The notes below the pieces were generated by a model. That model saw nothing but the letters and a program-made list of their open reading frames with translations, did not search any database and was not told the DNA's origin. Source: Streptomyces sp. NBC_01451 (GTDB lineage Bacteria; Actinomycetota; Actinomycetes; Streptomycetales; Streptomycetaceae). Taken from it: a DNA stretch of 64,000 nucleotides. Shown here piece by piece: positions 1 to 11,500 of the stretch. Location: NCBI RefSeq assembly GCF_036227485.1, contig NZ_CP109479.1, positions 5,456,001-5,520,000 on the forward strand, given 5' to 3'. The position numbers and the translations under genes are program-made. How positions within the stretch are numbered: position 1 is the first letter of the stretch; each line of letters starts with the position of its first letter.

Positions 1-15
1 AGTCAGAGCGATGCG

Positions 16-3000
16 GTGAAGGATGCCCAGGAGCCCGCCGAAGCCCTACCGGAGGAGTGGTCTCCGGAGTCGGGCGGCTACGCGCCGGGTGCGCAGGTCT
101 TGGTCCGTGACGACCTCTGGCTCGTGCGCAAGTGCACGCTCACGGAGCACGACGGGTGGATGGTCGAGGTCACCGGTATCTCCTCGTTCGTCCGTGGCAT
201 GGACGCCGCTTTCTACGACCGGCTGGATGCGGTTCAGGCGCTGGACCCGCGCGAGACCGAGCTGGTTCCGGACGACTCCCGGAACCACCGCCGGTCCAGA
301 CTCTTCCTTGAGGCGATCATGCGGAAGACGTTCTTGCCGCAGACCGAGCACGGACTGGCGCTGGCGGACAACTTCCTCATGGACCAGCAGGTTCACCAGC
401 TGCGGCCGGCGGAGCTGGCACTGTCGATGAAGAACCCGCAACCGCGGATCCTGATCGCGGACGTGGTGGGTCTCGGCAAGACCCTGGAGATCGGGGTGCT
501 GCTGGCGGAGCTGATCCGGCGCGGTCGCGGCGAGCGGATCCTGGTGGTGACGCCGCAGCATGTGCTGGAGCAGTTCCAGCGGGAGCTGTGGACCAGGTTC
601 GGGATTCCGCTGGTGCGCCTGGACTCGACGGGCATCCAACGGGTGCAGCAGGACATTCCCGCGGGCCGTAACCCGTTCGCGTACTTCAAGCGCGTGATCA
701 TCTCCGTGGACACGCTGAAGAGCGATGTGTACGCGCACCACTTGGAGCACACCGACTGGGACGCCGTCGTCATTGACGAGTCCCACAACCTCGTCAACCG
801 GGGTACGAAGAACAACGCGCTGGCCCGTCTGCTGGCGCGCAAGACCGACGCACTGGTCCTGGCCTCGGCCACCCCGCACAACGGCGACGCCGCCTCGTTC
901 GCCGAGCTGGTCAGGATGCTGGACGAGGCGGCGATCGCCAACCCGTCCCAGTACGAGGTGGAGGACCTCAAACACCTTTACATCCGGCGTACGAAGACAT
1001 CGGACGAGGTGCGGGAGTCGATCAAGGACGACGTCTGGGCTCGGCGCGGTCCGTCCAAGCCCATCCCCGTTGCGGCCACCGAGAAGGAACTCGCGGTCTT
1101 CAAGGAACTGGCTACGCGCTGGATTCCTGCCAGCACGTCGGAGCCGTCGGCCAGCAGGCATCAACTCGTTCCGTACCGGCTGCTGAAGTCGTTCCTGTCG
1201 TCGCACAAGGCCCTGCTGGCGACGATCAAGACCCGGATCGGAAACCTCGACAATCCGCCGCCTGACAAGCCCAAGAACGGCGCCAAGAAGTCCCGGCCCG
1301 AGGACCCGGCGGTACGCGAAGCGGCACGGAAGACCGAGCGGGCCGCGCTCGTCGACCTGCGGCACCTCGCCGAGCAGATCGAGGACCAGGACTCGGCGAA
1401 ACTGGCAGCGCTGCTCGACGAACTGCGCGACATGGAAGTCGGACCGGGCTCCGATACACGAGTGGTGGTGTTCTCCGAGAGCATCCCCACGTTGAAGTGG
1501 CTTGCCGAGACCGTGCCGACCGCGCTCGGCTTCAACCACACCACCAGCCCGGATGAGAAGAAACCTTGGCTGGGATTCGGCGGAGCGGTGCAGGTCATGC
1601 ACGGCGAGGCCAGCACCGATCAGGAACAGCAGGACATCGTCGAGAAGTTCGGGCTCCGCGACGATCCCGTACGCATCCTGTTCACGGGCGATGTCGCCTC
1701 CGAAGGCGTTAACCTGCACCAGCAGTGCCATCGCCTGGTCCACTACGACCTGCCGTGGTCCCTGATCCGCATCGAGCAGCGTAACGGTCGTATCGACCGT
1801 TACGGGCAGGAGCACCGACCCGAGTTCCGCGCGCTGATCCTCACGAGCGACATCCCGTGGCGCACGGACGAGACGACCGGGCAGCCGCGAACCCTGGACG
1901 ATCGCCTGGTGGGTGAGAAACTCCTCCTGCGTGAGGCGGAGGCCCACAAGATCGAAGGGTCGGCCGAAGCGGTCACCGGCCTGTACCGGGCCAAGGACGA
2001 AGAGAACCGCCTCACCCAGGACCTGATCGCGGGCCGCACAGTCGAGGAGTCCATCAAACAGTCCCAACAGGGCGGGGCTGCCTTCCTCACCGGGCTCCTC
2101 GGCCAGGTGGGCGCCGTCCACGAACACCCCGAAGTCGCCCGAGCGGTGGTGCCCAAGCTCTTCCGGTCCACGGCCGACTACTTCGAGGAGGCGCTGCGGC
2201 AGGTCTGCCACCCCAATCCGGAGGATATGTTGTCGCTACGGCGCGACGACGACGGCACCATCGCCTTCGAGCCTCCGCGGGACCTGCTGTACCGGCTCAA
2301 AGCACTCCCCAAGTCGTACCTGGACGAGCAACAGATTCTGCCGCGCAAGACCGAGCCGGGACGGGTGCGCATCACCTTCTCCAAGAAGCTCGCAGGCGCG
2401 CGCCTGAAGGCGGCACGGGAGACGACCGCCTCCCAGTGGCCGAACGTCTCGTACGTCACCGACGTTCACCCTGTCCTGGACTGGCTCACGGACAAGGTGC
2501 TCGTCGAGATCGGCCGGCACAAGGCCCCAGTGCTTGCCGCCACCGTGGACAGTCCGACCTTCCTTGTGCAGGGCATCTACTCCAACGCGCTCGGCAAGCC
2601 CACCATCGTCGAGTGGATGGGTGTCTCCAACCTGCACGACAACCCGGTCGTGGACACGCTGACCGCGGATGTGCTGGAGCGCTATGGCGTCGGTCCGAAC
2701 ATGCCCGGCCGCGCCGAGCCCCGCGACATGCCCGGACTCAGCGCGCTCGTGCCCGATGCGATCGAGGCTGCACATCGTGAACTCGTCGCTCTCGAAGCCG
2801 AGTACCGCAAGCAGATCGAGGAGACCCTCGATCCTTACCGCAAGCGGGTAGCCGATTGGAAGCAGGAAGCACTCTTTGCCAGTGCGCGCCCGAACGAAGC
2901 AGAACTCGACCGGACAGCCGGGCGGCGGCTGAAACTGGTCAAGTCCCTGCAGACAGCGGGCGAACCGATGTTGCGCCTGCTCGCCGTCCTCGAACCAATC

Positions 3001-3030
3001 ACCGCCGCTGAAGAAGGCACCGAACGATGA
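16..3030 (+). CDS. SNF2-family helicase, DrmD-like, first gene of DISARM-like operon
   Basis: A superfamily 2 ATPase of about 1004 residues. Visible motifs are Walker A GLGKT (about residue 151), the Walker B box DESH (about 252), motif III SATPHNGD (about 283), and the C-terminal helicase lobe ending in QRNGRIDRYGQ (about 588), the signature of SNF2/RapA-type translocases. The last ~350 residues have no motif I recognise. Size and position directly before an adenine methyltransferase match DrmD of class 1 DISARM, where a SNF2 protein accompanies DrmMI; the DISARM link is inferred from family and context. The GTG at 16 is assumed to be the start, but the frame is open to the window edge and only 15 bases precede it, so a start further left is possible. 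It overlaps the next gene by ATGA at 3027-3030, implying translational coupling. Confidence 0.82.
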   Translation: MKDAQEPAEALPEEWSPESGGYAPGAQVLVRDDLWLVRKCTLTEHDGWMVEVTGISSFVRGMDAAFYDRLDAVQALDPRETELVPDDSRNHRRSRLFLEAIMRKTFLPQTEHGLALADNFLMDQQVHQLRPAELALSMKNPQPRILIADVVGLGKTLEIGVLLAELIRRGRGERILVVTPQHVLEQFQRELWTRFGIPLVRLDSTGIQRVQQDIPAGRNPFAYFKRVIISVDTLKSDVYAHHLEHTDWDAVVIDESHNLVNRGTKNNALARLLARKTDALVLASATPHNGDAASFAELVRMLDEAAIANPSQYEVEDLKHLYIRRTKTSDEVRESIKDDVWARRGPSKPIPVAATEKELAVFKELATRWIPASTSEPSASRHQLVPYRLLKSFLSSHKALLATIKTRIGNLDNPPPDKPKNGAKKSRPEDPAVREAARKTERAALVDLRHLAEQIEDQDSAKLAALLDELRDMEVGPGSDTRVVVFSESIPTLKWLAETVPTALGFNHTTSPDEKKPWLGFGGAVQVMHGEASTDQEQQDIVEKFGLRDDPVRILFTGDVASEGVNLHQQCHRLVHYDLPWSLIRIEQRNGRIDRYGQEHRPEFRALILTSDIPWRTDETTGQPRTLDDRLVGEKLLLREAEAHKIEGSAEAVTGLYRAKDEENRLTQDLIAGRTVEESIKQSQQGGAAFLTGLLGQVGAVHEHPEVARAVVPKLFRSTADYFEEALRQVCHPNPEDMLSLRRDDDGTIAFEPPRDLLYRLKALPKSYLDEQQILPRKTEPGRVRITFSKKLAGARLKAARETTASQWPNVSYVTDVHPVLDWLTDKVLVEIGRHKAPVLAATVDSPTFLVQGIYSNALGKPTIVEWMGVSNLHDNPVVDTLTADVLERYGVGPNMPGRAEPRDMPGLSALVPDAIEAAHRELVALEAEYRKQIEETLDPYRKRVADWKQEALFASARPNEAELDRTAGRRLKLVKSLQTAGEPMLRLLAVLEPITAAEEGTER

Positions 3031-6000
3031 GTACTGACTTCGACTCCTTCACCAACCGCGGCGAGTACCTGTCCGCGCACTACTTCGCCGATCAACTCGG
3101 CGCCGACTTGAAGAAGGGCCTGTTCGCCACCTGGGCACTGCGCGAGGGTGACGAGAACGACCCGCGGAAGACGCCGCGTGAGTCGCTGCGCGCCCTGCGT
3201 ACGCCCTACCTCAGCGAAGAGCTGCGCGGCTACTTCGTCAAGACCACCCAGGCCGACGCCGGCGACGAAATTCGCCTCGCCACGTACAACAACCCCGAGT
3301 GGACCAAGCGGCTCGCCGAGTGGCACCAGATGGTCCTGCGCGCCCTGGGGTACGACACCACACCGGTCGAACTCACCGTGCACCGCGCAGGACGCGATCA
3401 CACCCTGCCCGTCGCTTACCACGGCCACGGCATCGTCGCTCTCGACTGCGGCTGGTCCCCCGACAATGACGCTGCCCTTGACACTGACGGCGCCGGACGC
3501 CTGCTCTGGCCTCTACGCGTCAGCGCCAGCGAGTCGTACGAGGCGGGCGCGGCTCTGGTCTCCTGGCTGTTCCAGAGCGAACTCGGCGAGGCAGGCGGCC
3601 CGCATCCACGATTCGTCCTGCTCATGTGCGGCGGCGTAATCCTGCTCGCCGACCGCCAGGCCTGGAGCGAGGGCCGCTACCTCGCGGCCAATCTCGACGC
3701 CGCTCTGGAGCGCAACGACCGCACCCAGCAGGGCGAACTCGCCACCATCGCTGCCCTGTTCAGCATGGAGACGCTCCGCCCCGGCGAGAACGACCAGAGC
3801 CGCGCGATCGACGGTCTACTCAAGTCTTCCAGTGACAGTGCGGCCGGTGTCTCCAGCGAACTCCGCTACGGCCTGCAGCGTTCCGTCGAGATCATCGCCA
3901 ACGAAGTCCTGGCTCGGATGGCTGAGCCGAAGAACAACGTCACACCGGCCGACATCGCGAGTACCAAGATCCCCTTTGCCCGGGAACTCACCCGAGAATC
4001 CCTGCGCTATCTCTACCGCATCTTGTTCCTCCTCTACGCGGAGGCCCGCCCCGAACTCGGTATCCTCCCCGCCGATGACGGGACGTACGAGGCCGGCTAC
4101 TCCATGGCCCGCCTGCGGGAACTGGTGGAGCGCGACGAGGAACTCGTCGAGGAGGAGGCCAAGAATGGCTTCCATCTTTTCCAGTCCCTCGACGTCCTGT
4201 TCAACAAGGTCAACTTCGGGCACCGCGCGTACGGCACCGAACCCGACGACGACCAGCCCGGCGACGATGAGGAGACCCGCAAGGCCAAGGCGGCCCGCCG
4301 CAGCGAAGACCGTGGCCTGCGCTTTGAGCCGCTGCGCAGCGAACTCTTCGAGCCCGCCGCTGTTCGCCTCATCGGGACCCGCGTCATCGACCCGCGCAGC
4401 GACGAGGACGATGACCCGCGCTGGCTCGACCTGCAGTTGCGTAACTCTGCTCTGCATGAGGTGCTGCGCCTGCTGACCATGAAGAAGGGCAAGCGCGGCG
4501 AACGCGGCGGCTTCATCTCTTATCGCAACCTTGGCATCAACCAACTCGGCGCCGTCTATGAGGGGTTGATGTCATATACCGGCATCATCGCAGAGGAACT
4601 ACTGTGCGAGGTGGCCAAGGGGGGCGACCCGGAGAAGGGTTCCTGGCTCGTCCCTGCGGACAAACAGAGCGACTACCCGGAGAAGGCCCTCGTCCACTAC
4701 AAGGATGAGGACGCTCGCAAGGGCCTGCGTGGCGTCAAGAAGTACGAGAAGGGCTCCTTCGTCTACCGGCTAGCCGGCCGCGACCGGGAGACCTCCGCCT
4801 CGTACTACACCCCCGAGTCACTGACCAAGGTTACGGTCGAACTCACCCTCAAGAACCGCCTCGACCAAGAGCGCGACGAGCACGGCAAAGTCATCAGGAC
4901 GCGGGCGTCGGAGCTGCTCAAGTACAAGATTTGCGAGCCCGCGCTCGGCTCTGGCGCGTTCTTGAACGAGGCAATCAACCAGGTCGCCGACGAATACCTG
5001 CGCCGCCGCCAGGACGAACTCGGGACTGCTATCCCCACCGCTGACGCGGTCACCGAGAAGCAGAAGGCCAAGGCGTACGTCGCGTTGCACAACGCATACG
5101 GCGTCGATCTCAACGCTACCGGCGTCGAACTGGCCGAAGTGTCGCTGTGGCTGAACACCATGCACCCCGGCATGCGCGCCCCCTGGTTCGGCCTGCACCT
5201 GCGCCGAGGTAACTCGCTCGTCGGCGGGCGGCGTGCGGTCTACGCGGGCGACGACGTCTCCGGTACAGAGAAGGCGTGGCTGAAGGCGAAGGGCGCTATG
5301 GCGCCTGCTCCGCTCCCGTTCCTCAAAGGCGGCGAGCCACAACCGTTGCCTCAGGACGCGGTGCACCAATTCCTGCTGCCGAGCCCGGGCTGGGCTGCGG
5401 TCACGGGCTCGAAAGAGGCCAAAGAGCTTGCCAAGGACGGCGTCGAGCAACTCGCTTCCTGGAGGAGGGGACTCCTGAAGCGTCCCAAGCGCAGTACCGC
5501 CCATCTCAACAAAGACGGCAGCCATACCCGGCTCCCGGGCGGGAGGCTGAAGCCGGAAGCGACCTCGCAGTTCACGCGGCTGAGGGATGCTGCCCGCAGA
5601 GTGGAATTCCTCTGGTCGGCCGTCATCAAGCGCATGGAGCTCTCCGAGCAGGCGATCGCACGGCGCATCGACGTCTGGCAAGCCGATCCGAATGACCCCG
5701 AGTACGCCTTCCTCCGACGCCCTGAGCAGGCCGTACCGAAGGAGAGGGTCCTTGAAGACCTCTTCAACGCCATCGACACCCCGTACTGGCGGCTGAAGAC
5801 GGTCATGGATGCGTGGTGTGCCCTGTGGTTCTGGCCCGCAGACAAGGCCGGACTGCTGGACGGTACGGACGGTGAATACACGCCACGGGAAGTGATCGAC
5901 GGCGCCGACGTCCTCAGTGAACTCGGGGGAGTACCGCTGGTCGGTGGAGAGGCTACGGACGAGGCGTACGTCGAACCGCGCGCGTCGCAGAAGGTCCCCG

Positions 6001-8561
6001 CGGCGACGGCTCAGCCGCGCTTCGTCGAAGCTACGGCGACGGCGTTGTTCTCGCTGGGCGCTGAGCAGACATCCTTCGACGACCTCGCCGAGGCCGAGGA
6101 AGCGGAGCAGGCTGCCGAGCCCAAGGAGAACCGACCGAAGTCCAGGAAGAAGACCGCACCGAAGCCCAAGGTCGTAGTGCGACGGCAGATGATCCCGCTC
6201 AAGGACCTGGGTGACTGGCTGGACTTCCTGGAATCCATGCTAGGAACCGCCGACCTCCCTGAGGGCACACTCTTGGACAGTTTTGACTCCTTGGATGCTC
6301 TCAAGGAGTTCGAGGAGACCCTCCCGGGCTTCATGGGCATGGACACTGCCAACCCCGAAGATCGCTACCCGTGGCTGCGGGTAGTCAAGGACATCGCGCG
6401 GGAACAAGGCTTTCTGCACTGGGAGTTGGAGTTCGGGCTCGTCTTCGCGCGGGGCGGAGGATTCGACCTTCAGGTGGGTAATCCGCCGTGGGTACGGCCG
6501 GAGTGGAAGGAGAACTCCGTCCTTGCGGAGTACGAGCCGTGGTTCATGCTCACGGAGAAGCCTCCGGCGGCGGAGAAGAACCGGCGACGCTCAGCCGAGC
6601 TGGCCAAGCCCGAGGTGCATTCCTACGTTCTCGGCGAGTTGACCGCCACGGCCACCACGTCCGACTATCTGGCATCACCACAGGTGTATCCGCTAATCGC
6701 GGGAAGCCAGCCCGATCTCTATCGCGCGTTCATGTGCCAGACCTGGGACCACACCGCTGCGGGCGGCACCGTCGGACTCGTCCATCCGGACACCCACTTC
6801 AGCGGTGACAAGGAAGCGGGCCTCCGGGAGGCGGCATACCGGCGGCTGCGGGTACACGGAGACTTCGTGAACTCGGGCAACCGTTTCTTCCCACCTCCGG
6901 TGGGCCGGTCCAGCCACTTCGGGGTGCACATCTACGGTGAGCGCGGTGAGATCGACTTCGACCACCTGTCCTGGCTGTTCTCCGTCGACGCACTGCGACT
7001 CTCGAGCACGCACGACGGTAGTGGCGACGCGCCTGGTGTGAAGTACGCCGGCGACTGGGACGAACGCCCACATCAGCAGCGCGTCGTTCGGGTGACGCCC
7101 CATACCCTTGCACGGTGGCTGAAGCTGTCCGGTGAGCAGGATGTGCCCGTCGCGCAGGCGCGGCTGCTCACACCCGTGAGTACGGCGGAGGACCCGGCCG
7201 TTGACGCCTTGGCGGCGTACCCGCTGCGGCTGGGGGCACTCGACCCGCGTATCACTGGTGGGTTCCACGAGACGGGTGCCAAGAAGTCCGTGTATGGCCC
7301 CGGCAAGAACAAGCCGCTCATCGACTACAACAAGAACAGGGAAGGGCGCGAGGACTACCATGCCGACTCCTGGGACGAGGTCATCCTCAAGGGTCCGCAG
7401 CTGGGCGTCGCCAATCCACTCTTCAAGCAGCCGAGCCAGGGTGGCGGCGAAGTTCGGGGGCTGAACCACCTAGAGATCCCGTCGGACGCGGTGCCGGAGT
7501 CGGAGTACCAGCAGGTCGCGGATGACGCGACGTATGTGGGCGAGCAGGCCAAGTGGCTTGATCACGAACTGCTCGCTCGAATGCGCTTGGATGCCGTGGT
7601 GCACTTCTTGGCGCGATCGGAGATCGCGTTCTCCTGTGGCCGCTCCCCGAGCGAGGTGTCGGACGTGGAAGTGGACCGCCGACTGGTCGCGAAGGCAACT
7701 AGGCCGTACACCGAGTTCTACCGGCTGGCATGGCGCGAGCGGATCGCGGCCGATACGGAACGTGGTTTGTACGTTGCGTTGATTCCGCCAGGAGCCACGC
7801 ACGTCCATTCAGTCCGTTCCGCTGCACTGGACGATGTTCGTAGCTCAACGCTGATGGCTGGCTACTGGGCCGCACTGCCCACGGACTACTTGCTCCAGAC
7901 AACGGGTGTGGGGCACCTCGACGTAGCGCAGGCCCGTCGTCTCCCGGCGCTCGTCGCCGCGCACCCTCTAGCCCCTGCGCTGCTCCTCCGCACGCTTCGA
8001 CTCAACTGCCTGACCACTGCTTATGCCAGCCTCTGGGAGGAGCTTTACGACTCCACCTGGAATACCGACGAGCCCTGGGCCCACAAATGGGCTGGCATGA
8101 AGACGGAGCTCCACGCCGTAACCCCTACTTGGCAGCGTGACACCCCCCTTCGCACTGAATACGCCCGTCGCGCCGCGCTGGTGGAGATCGACGCTCTGGT
8201 CGCTGTCTGGCTCGGCATTGACGCCGACACTTTGATCATCATGTATCGGGCCCGTTTCGACATCATGCAGGGCTTCGACCTGGTCACCTGGTTCGATGCC
8301 AACGAGCGCAAGATCGCTGGTGACCGCTACACCTACGGCCATGGCCAGGAGAAAGAGCACTTCACTCAGCTCCAGACGTACCTGGCCGACAAGGCCGATC
8401 CCAAGACCGCCCCCGTACCCGACGGCTACAGCGCCCCCTTCTACAAGGCGAACCGCGAGGCGGAGATGCGTGAAGCGCACGCCTACTTCCAGAAGCGGCT
8501 CGACGATGCGATCGCCAACGGCAAGTGGGACCCGATCAAGCAGGAGGTGCCGACGCCGTGA
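3027..8561 (+). CDS. Very large N6-adenine DNA methyltransferase, DrmMI-like
   Basis: A 1844-residue Eco57I/DrmMI-type class I DNA methyltransferase. The target-domain lead-in SASYYTPESLTK is at about residue 590, the SAM-binding motif I EPALGSGAFLN at about 636, a motif II-like region YGVDLNATGVELAE follows, and the catalytic motif IV NPPW is at about 1151, which assigns it to the N6-adenine (or N4-cytosine) methylases. About 500 residues separate motif I from NPPW, far more than in a compact methylase; this stretch includes an acidic/basic low-complexity linker near residue 1030. It probably methylates host DNA so that the partner helicases and nuclease spare self, as in DISARM or BREX (inference). 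ATG 3027 overlaps the preceding stop (ATGA); the stop at 8561 overlaps the next GTG (GTGA). Confidence 0.87.
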   Translation: MSTDFDSFTNRGEYLSAHYFADQLGADLKKGLFATWALREGDENDPRKTPRESLRALRTPYLSEELRGYFVKTTQADAGDEIRLATYNNPEWTKRLAEWHQMVLRALGYDTTPVELTVHRAGRDHTLPVAYHGHGIVALDCGWSPDNDAALDTDGAGRLLWPLRVSASESYEAGAALVSWLFQSELGEAGGPHPRFVLLMCGGVILLADRQAWSEGRYLAANLDAALERNDRTQQGELATIAALFSMETLRPGENDQSRAIDGLLKSSSDSAAGVSSELRYGLQRSVEIIANEVLARMAEPKNNVTPADIASTKIPFARELTRESLRYLYRILFLLYAEARPELGILPADDGTYEAGYSMARLRELVERDEELVEEEAKNGFHLFQSLDVLFNKVNFGHRAYGTEPDDDQPGDDEETRKAKAARRSEDRGLRFEPLRSELFEPAAVRLIGTRVIDPRSDEDDDPRWLDLQLRNSALHEVLRLLTMKKGKRGERGGFISYRNLGINQLGAVYEGLMSYTGIIAEELLCEVAKGGDPEKGSWLVPADKQSDYPEKALVHYKDEDARKGLRGVKKYEKGSFVYRLAGRDRETSASYYTPESLTKVTVELTLKNRLDQERDEHGKVIRTRASELLKYKICEPALGSGAFLNEAINQVADEYLRRRQDELGTAIPTADAVTEKQKAKAYVALHNAYGVDLNATGVELAEVSLWLNTMHPGMRAPWFGLHLRRGNSLVGGRRAVYAGDDVSGTEKAWLKAKGAMAPAPLPFLKGGEPQPLPQDAVHQFLLPSPGWAAVTGSKEAKELAKDGVEQLASWRRGLLKRPKRSTAHLNKDGSHTRLPGGRLKPEATSQFTRLRDAARRVEFLWSAVIKRMELSEQAIARRIDVWQADPNDPEYAFLRRPEQAVPKERVLEDLFNAIDTPYWRLKTVMDAWCALWFWPADKAGLLDGTDGEYTPREVIDGADVLSELGGVPLVGGEATDEAYVEPRASQKVPAATAQPRFVEATATALFSLGAEQTSFDDLAEAEEAEQAAEPKENRPKSRKKTAPKPKVVVRRQMIPLKDLGDWLDFLESMLGTADLPEGTLLDSFDSLDALKEFEETLPGFMGMDTANPEDRYPWLRVVKDIAREQGFLHWELEFGLVFARGGGFDLQVGNPPWVRPEWKENSVLAEYEPWFMLTEKPPAAEKNRRRSAELAKPEVHSYVLGELTATATTSDYLASPQVYPLIAGSQPDLYRAFMCQTWDHTAAGGTVGLVHPDTHFSGDKEAGLREAAYRRLRVHGDFVNSGNRFFPPPVGRSSHFGVHIYGERGEIDFDHLSWLFSVDALRLSSTHDGSGDAPGVKYAGDWDERPHQQRVVRVTPHTLARWLKLSGEQDVPVAQARLLTPVSTAEDPAVDALAAYPLRLGALDPRITGGFHETGAKKSVYGPGKNKPLIDYNKNREGREDYHADSWDEVILKGPQLGVANPLFKQPSQGGGEVRGLNHLEIPSDAVPESEYQQVADDATYVGEQAKWLDHELLARMRLDAVVHFLARSEIAFSCGRSPSEVSDVEVDRRLVAKATRPYTEFYRLAWRERIAADTERGLYVALIPPGATHVHSVRSAALDDVRSSTLMAGYWAALPTDYLLQTTGVGHLDVAQARRLPALVAAHPLAPALLLRTLRLNCLTTAYASLWEELYDSTWNTDEPWAHKWAGMKTELHAVTPTWQRDTPLRTEYARRAALVEIDALVAVWLGIDADTLIIMYRARFDIMQGFDLVTWFDANERKIAGDRYTYGHGQEKEHFTQLQTYLADKADPKTAPVPDGYSAPFYKANREAEMREAHAYFQKRLDDAIANGKWDPIKQEVPTP

Positions 8562-11500
8562 GGCCGACGCTTCAGGCGCGGGGGCTCAAGGAGAGCCTGC
8601 TGCAGTACCTGTCGACCACGTACGCCCTGACGGACGAGGGCGCGCGCGAGGCGCTGCACCGGTTCCTCGGGGACGAGACGTCGGGGATGTTCCGGGGGCC
8701 GTATCTGCGGATCCGGACCCCCTTCACCACTGACGGCGACGAGTGGCGCAAGCACCTGGAGTGGCAGCGCGAGGGGTTCACGCCGTACGCGCATCAGGCG
8801 GTCGCGTTTGCGCGGCTGACGTCCGCGAACGAGCACACGCCGCAGCCGACCCTCGTCACTACAGGTACGGGCTCCGGCAAGACGGAATCGTTCCTCTACC
8901 CGGTGCTGGATCACTGCCGTCGTGAGCGGGAAGCAGGAAAGACCGGCGTCAAAGCCGTGTTCCTGTACCCGATGAACGCGCTCGCGACCGACCAGGCGCA
9001 GCGCATCAACGAGCTGCTTACGCAGAACAGTGAGCTGGGCAAGCTCTGGGCTGGTTTGTACATCGGGGACCGGGCGGCGACGCGGTACGAGAAGGTGCGC
9101 ACGCGGCGCTCGGACATGCAACTGGCGCCGCCGGACATCCTGATCACCAACTACAAGATGCTGGACCTGCTGCTGCAGCGCGAGGACGACGCCCCGCTGT
9201 GGCAGGAGGCGGACATCCGATACGTCGTGGTGGACGAGTTCCACACGTACGACGGCGCGCAGGGCACCGACGTGGCGATGCTGCTGCGACGGCTGGCGTC
9301 CGCGATCGGGGCGTCCGAGAAGGGGCGCCCGCTGGGGACCATCTGCCCTGTGGCGACGTCGGCAACGCTCGCGTCGGGGACGGATGACGACGGCGTGGCG
9401 CGACTGCTGGAGGTGGCGACCGACGTCTTCGGTACGGAGTTCACGGCGGAGTCGATCGTCGGGGAGAACCGGCTGTCGGTGGAGGAGTTCATCCCACTCA
9501 CCGATGTGAAGATGCAGGGGCTGCCCACGCCGGATGAACTGCTCGCGCTGCCCGATCCCGCTACGGGCGAGGAGGCACTGCTCGACCTCATCGAGGCGGT
9601 GACCGGGGTTCGCGACCGGGATCCCTTCCTGCTCGGCGAGAACCTGAAACGTCACCTGTTCACCCGAGCGGTGATGCAGGCGCTGGACGGCGAGGTGAAG
9701 AGCGGCCCCGAGGTGCTGGATGTCATGTGGCGGGCGGGCGCGGCCGGTTGGGCGGAGGCGGTGGCCCGGCAGCCGGAGAAGGCGGCCGAGGCGCTGGCCC
9801 GGTTCGTGGCGCTCCTGTCGTACGCGCGCGACCCGAAGTCGTCGTCCGGGGAGCCGCGCCCGTTCGTCCATGTCGAGGTGCACCAGTGGGCCCGGTCGGT
9901 GTCCCGGCTGCTTCGCGGCGTGCTGCCGTGGCCGAAGGCGGAGTTCCGCTGGGACGTCGCCGGGATGGCGGACGCGAGTGCGACGGACAGCGGCCGTTCT
10001 GCGCCGGTGACCACGGCCACGTCTGGGCAGACCGCCAATCTGTTCCTGCCGGCCGTCTACTGCCGGGACTGCGGGCGGTCGGGCTGGGCGGTGTTCTCGC
10101 CGGAGAGCGACGACCACGACGTCCAGTTCGACACGTTCAAGATCCGGCGTGCCTCGCTCGGCCAGGACAAGGCCCGGGTACGGAACCTGGTCGCGGCGAC
10201 CGAGCGGGAAGCCAAGGAAGGTTCCGGCGCGGCCCCGATGTCGAGCGCCGGCCGGGGTGCGGGCGGCGCCTCGGCGGGACAGGGCGCCGGCGGCACGCTG
10301 ATGGTGATGGACGGCGCACGCAAGCGGCTGCGACTACCCGATCCCCTCAACGACTACGACAAGGACACCAAGGAGCCCCGGCTGACGGCCCGAGACTCGG
10401 CGTTCGTCCTGGTCCACTTCGGCGGCACGGTCGCGAACACCGCGGCCAAGGAGGACTGGTGCCCGGCGTGCGGCGAACGCAACGCGATCCGTTACCTGGG
10501 CACCGGGTCGGCGGCGATGGCCGCTGCGTCGATCACGCAGCTGTTCACGGGCGGGGAGCTCGTCAAGAAGCTGCACGAGGACAAGACGCTGATGTTCAAC
10601 GACTCGGTGCAGGACGCCGCGCACCGGGCCGGATTCGTCGCCAACCGCTCGTACACCTTCTCGCTGCGCGCCTTGCTGACAGGGCACCTGCGCCACGACG
10701 AGCCGACGGCCCTCAACGACCTCATCGCGAACGTGGTCGAGGCCACCACGGATGAGGAAACCCTCGCCGCGGTGGTGCCGCCGGATCTGCACGTCTACAA
10801 GGGAGTTGACCGGCTGCTGTCCGGACAGGGACGCGGCGGCAGCATGCCCACGTGGCGGCTCATCGGACAGCGCCTCGCCTTCGAGGCCCTGATGGAATTC
10901 GGGTTCCGCTCCCGCAACGGCCGCACCCTGGAGCTGACCCGCACCGCCGCCGCGCAGGTGCGCATCGACGATCCGGAAGCCGTGGTGGCGCTGGTCCGGC
11001 GGATCCACGAGGAGTGCGTACGCGACGGGGTGCCGCTGATCGCGCAGGACGACGCGCGGTATCTGGCCTTCGTACGAATCTTCCTGGAGCGGCTCCGCAC
11101 CCGGGGCGCGGTCGCCCACAAGTGGCTCGACAAGTACGTGGACGAGGCGGGCACCAGCCGGTACTTCATCTGGGGCAAGCGGGCACCGGGCATGCGGGCT
11201 TTCCCGGCGCGGGTCGCAGCCCCGGTGTTCTTGCTCAGCCAGCCCAAGAACGGCAGCGAGTTCGACTCCGCTACCGGTCGGCTCTCCTGGTACGAGCGCT
11301 GGGCCGGGCGCTGCCTGGAGCTGCCGCGCGAGATGGCGCCGGAGTTCTGGTCCCGGCTGCTGCCTGAACTGGCCGCGCTGGGGCTGCTGTCGGTGCGGAC
11401 CCCCCGCGACACCTCGCTCAACGTCTACGGGCTCAAGCCCGGCAACATCGAGGCGCAGCTGCTGGACGACGAGCAGGTGAGGCACGCGTACGTACGCTGC

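Noticed and set aside
46..2211. Leftward 721-codon open frame opposite the SNF2 gene
   Set aside because: No motif and typical high-GC antisense composition; the + strand has all helicase motifs.
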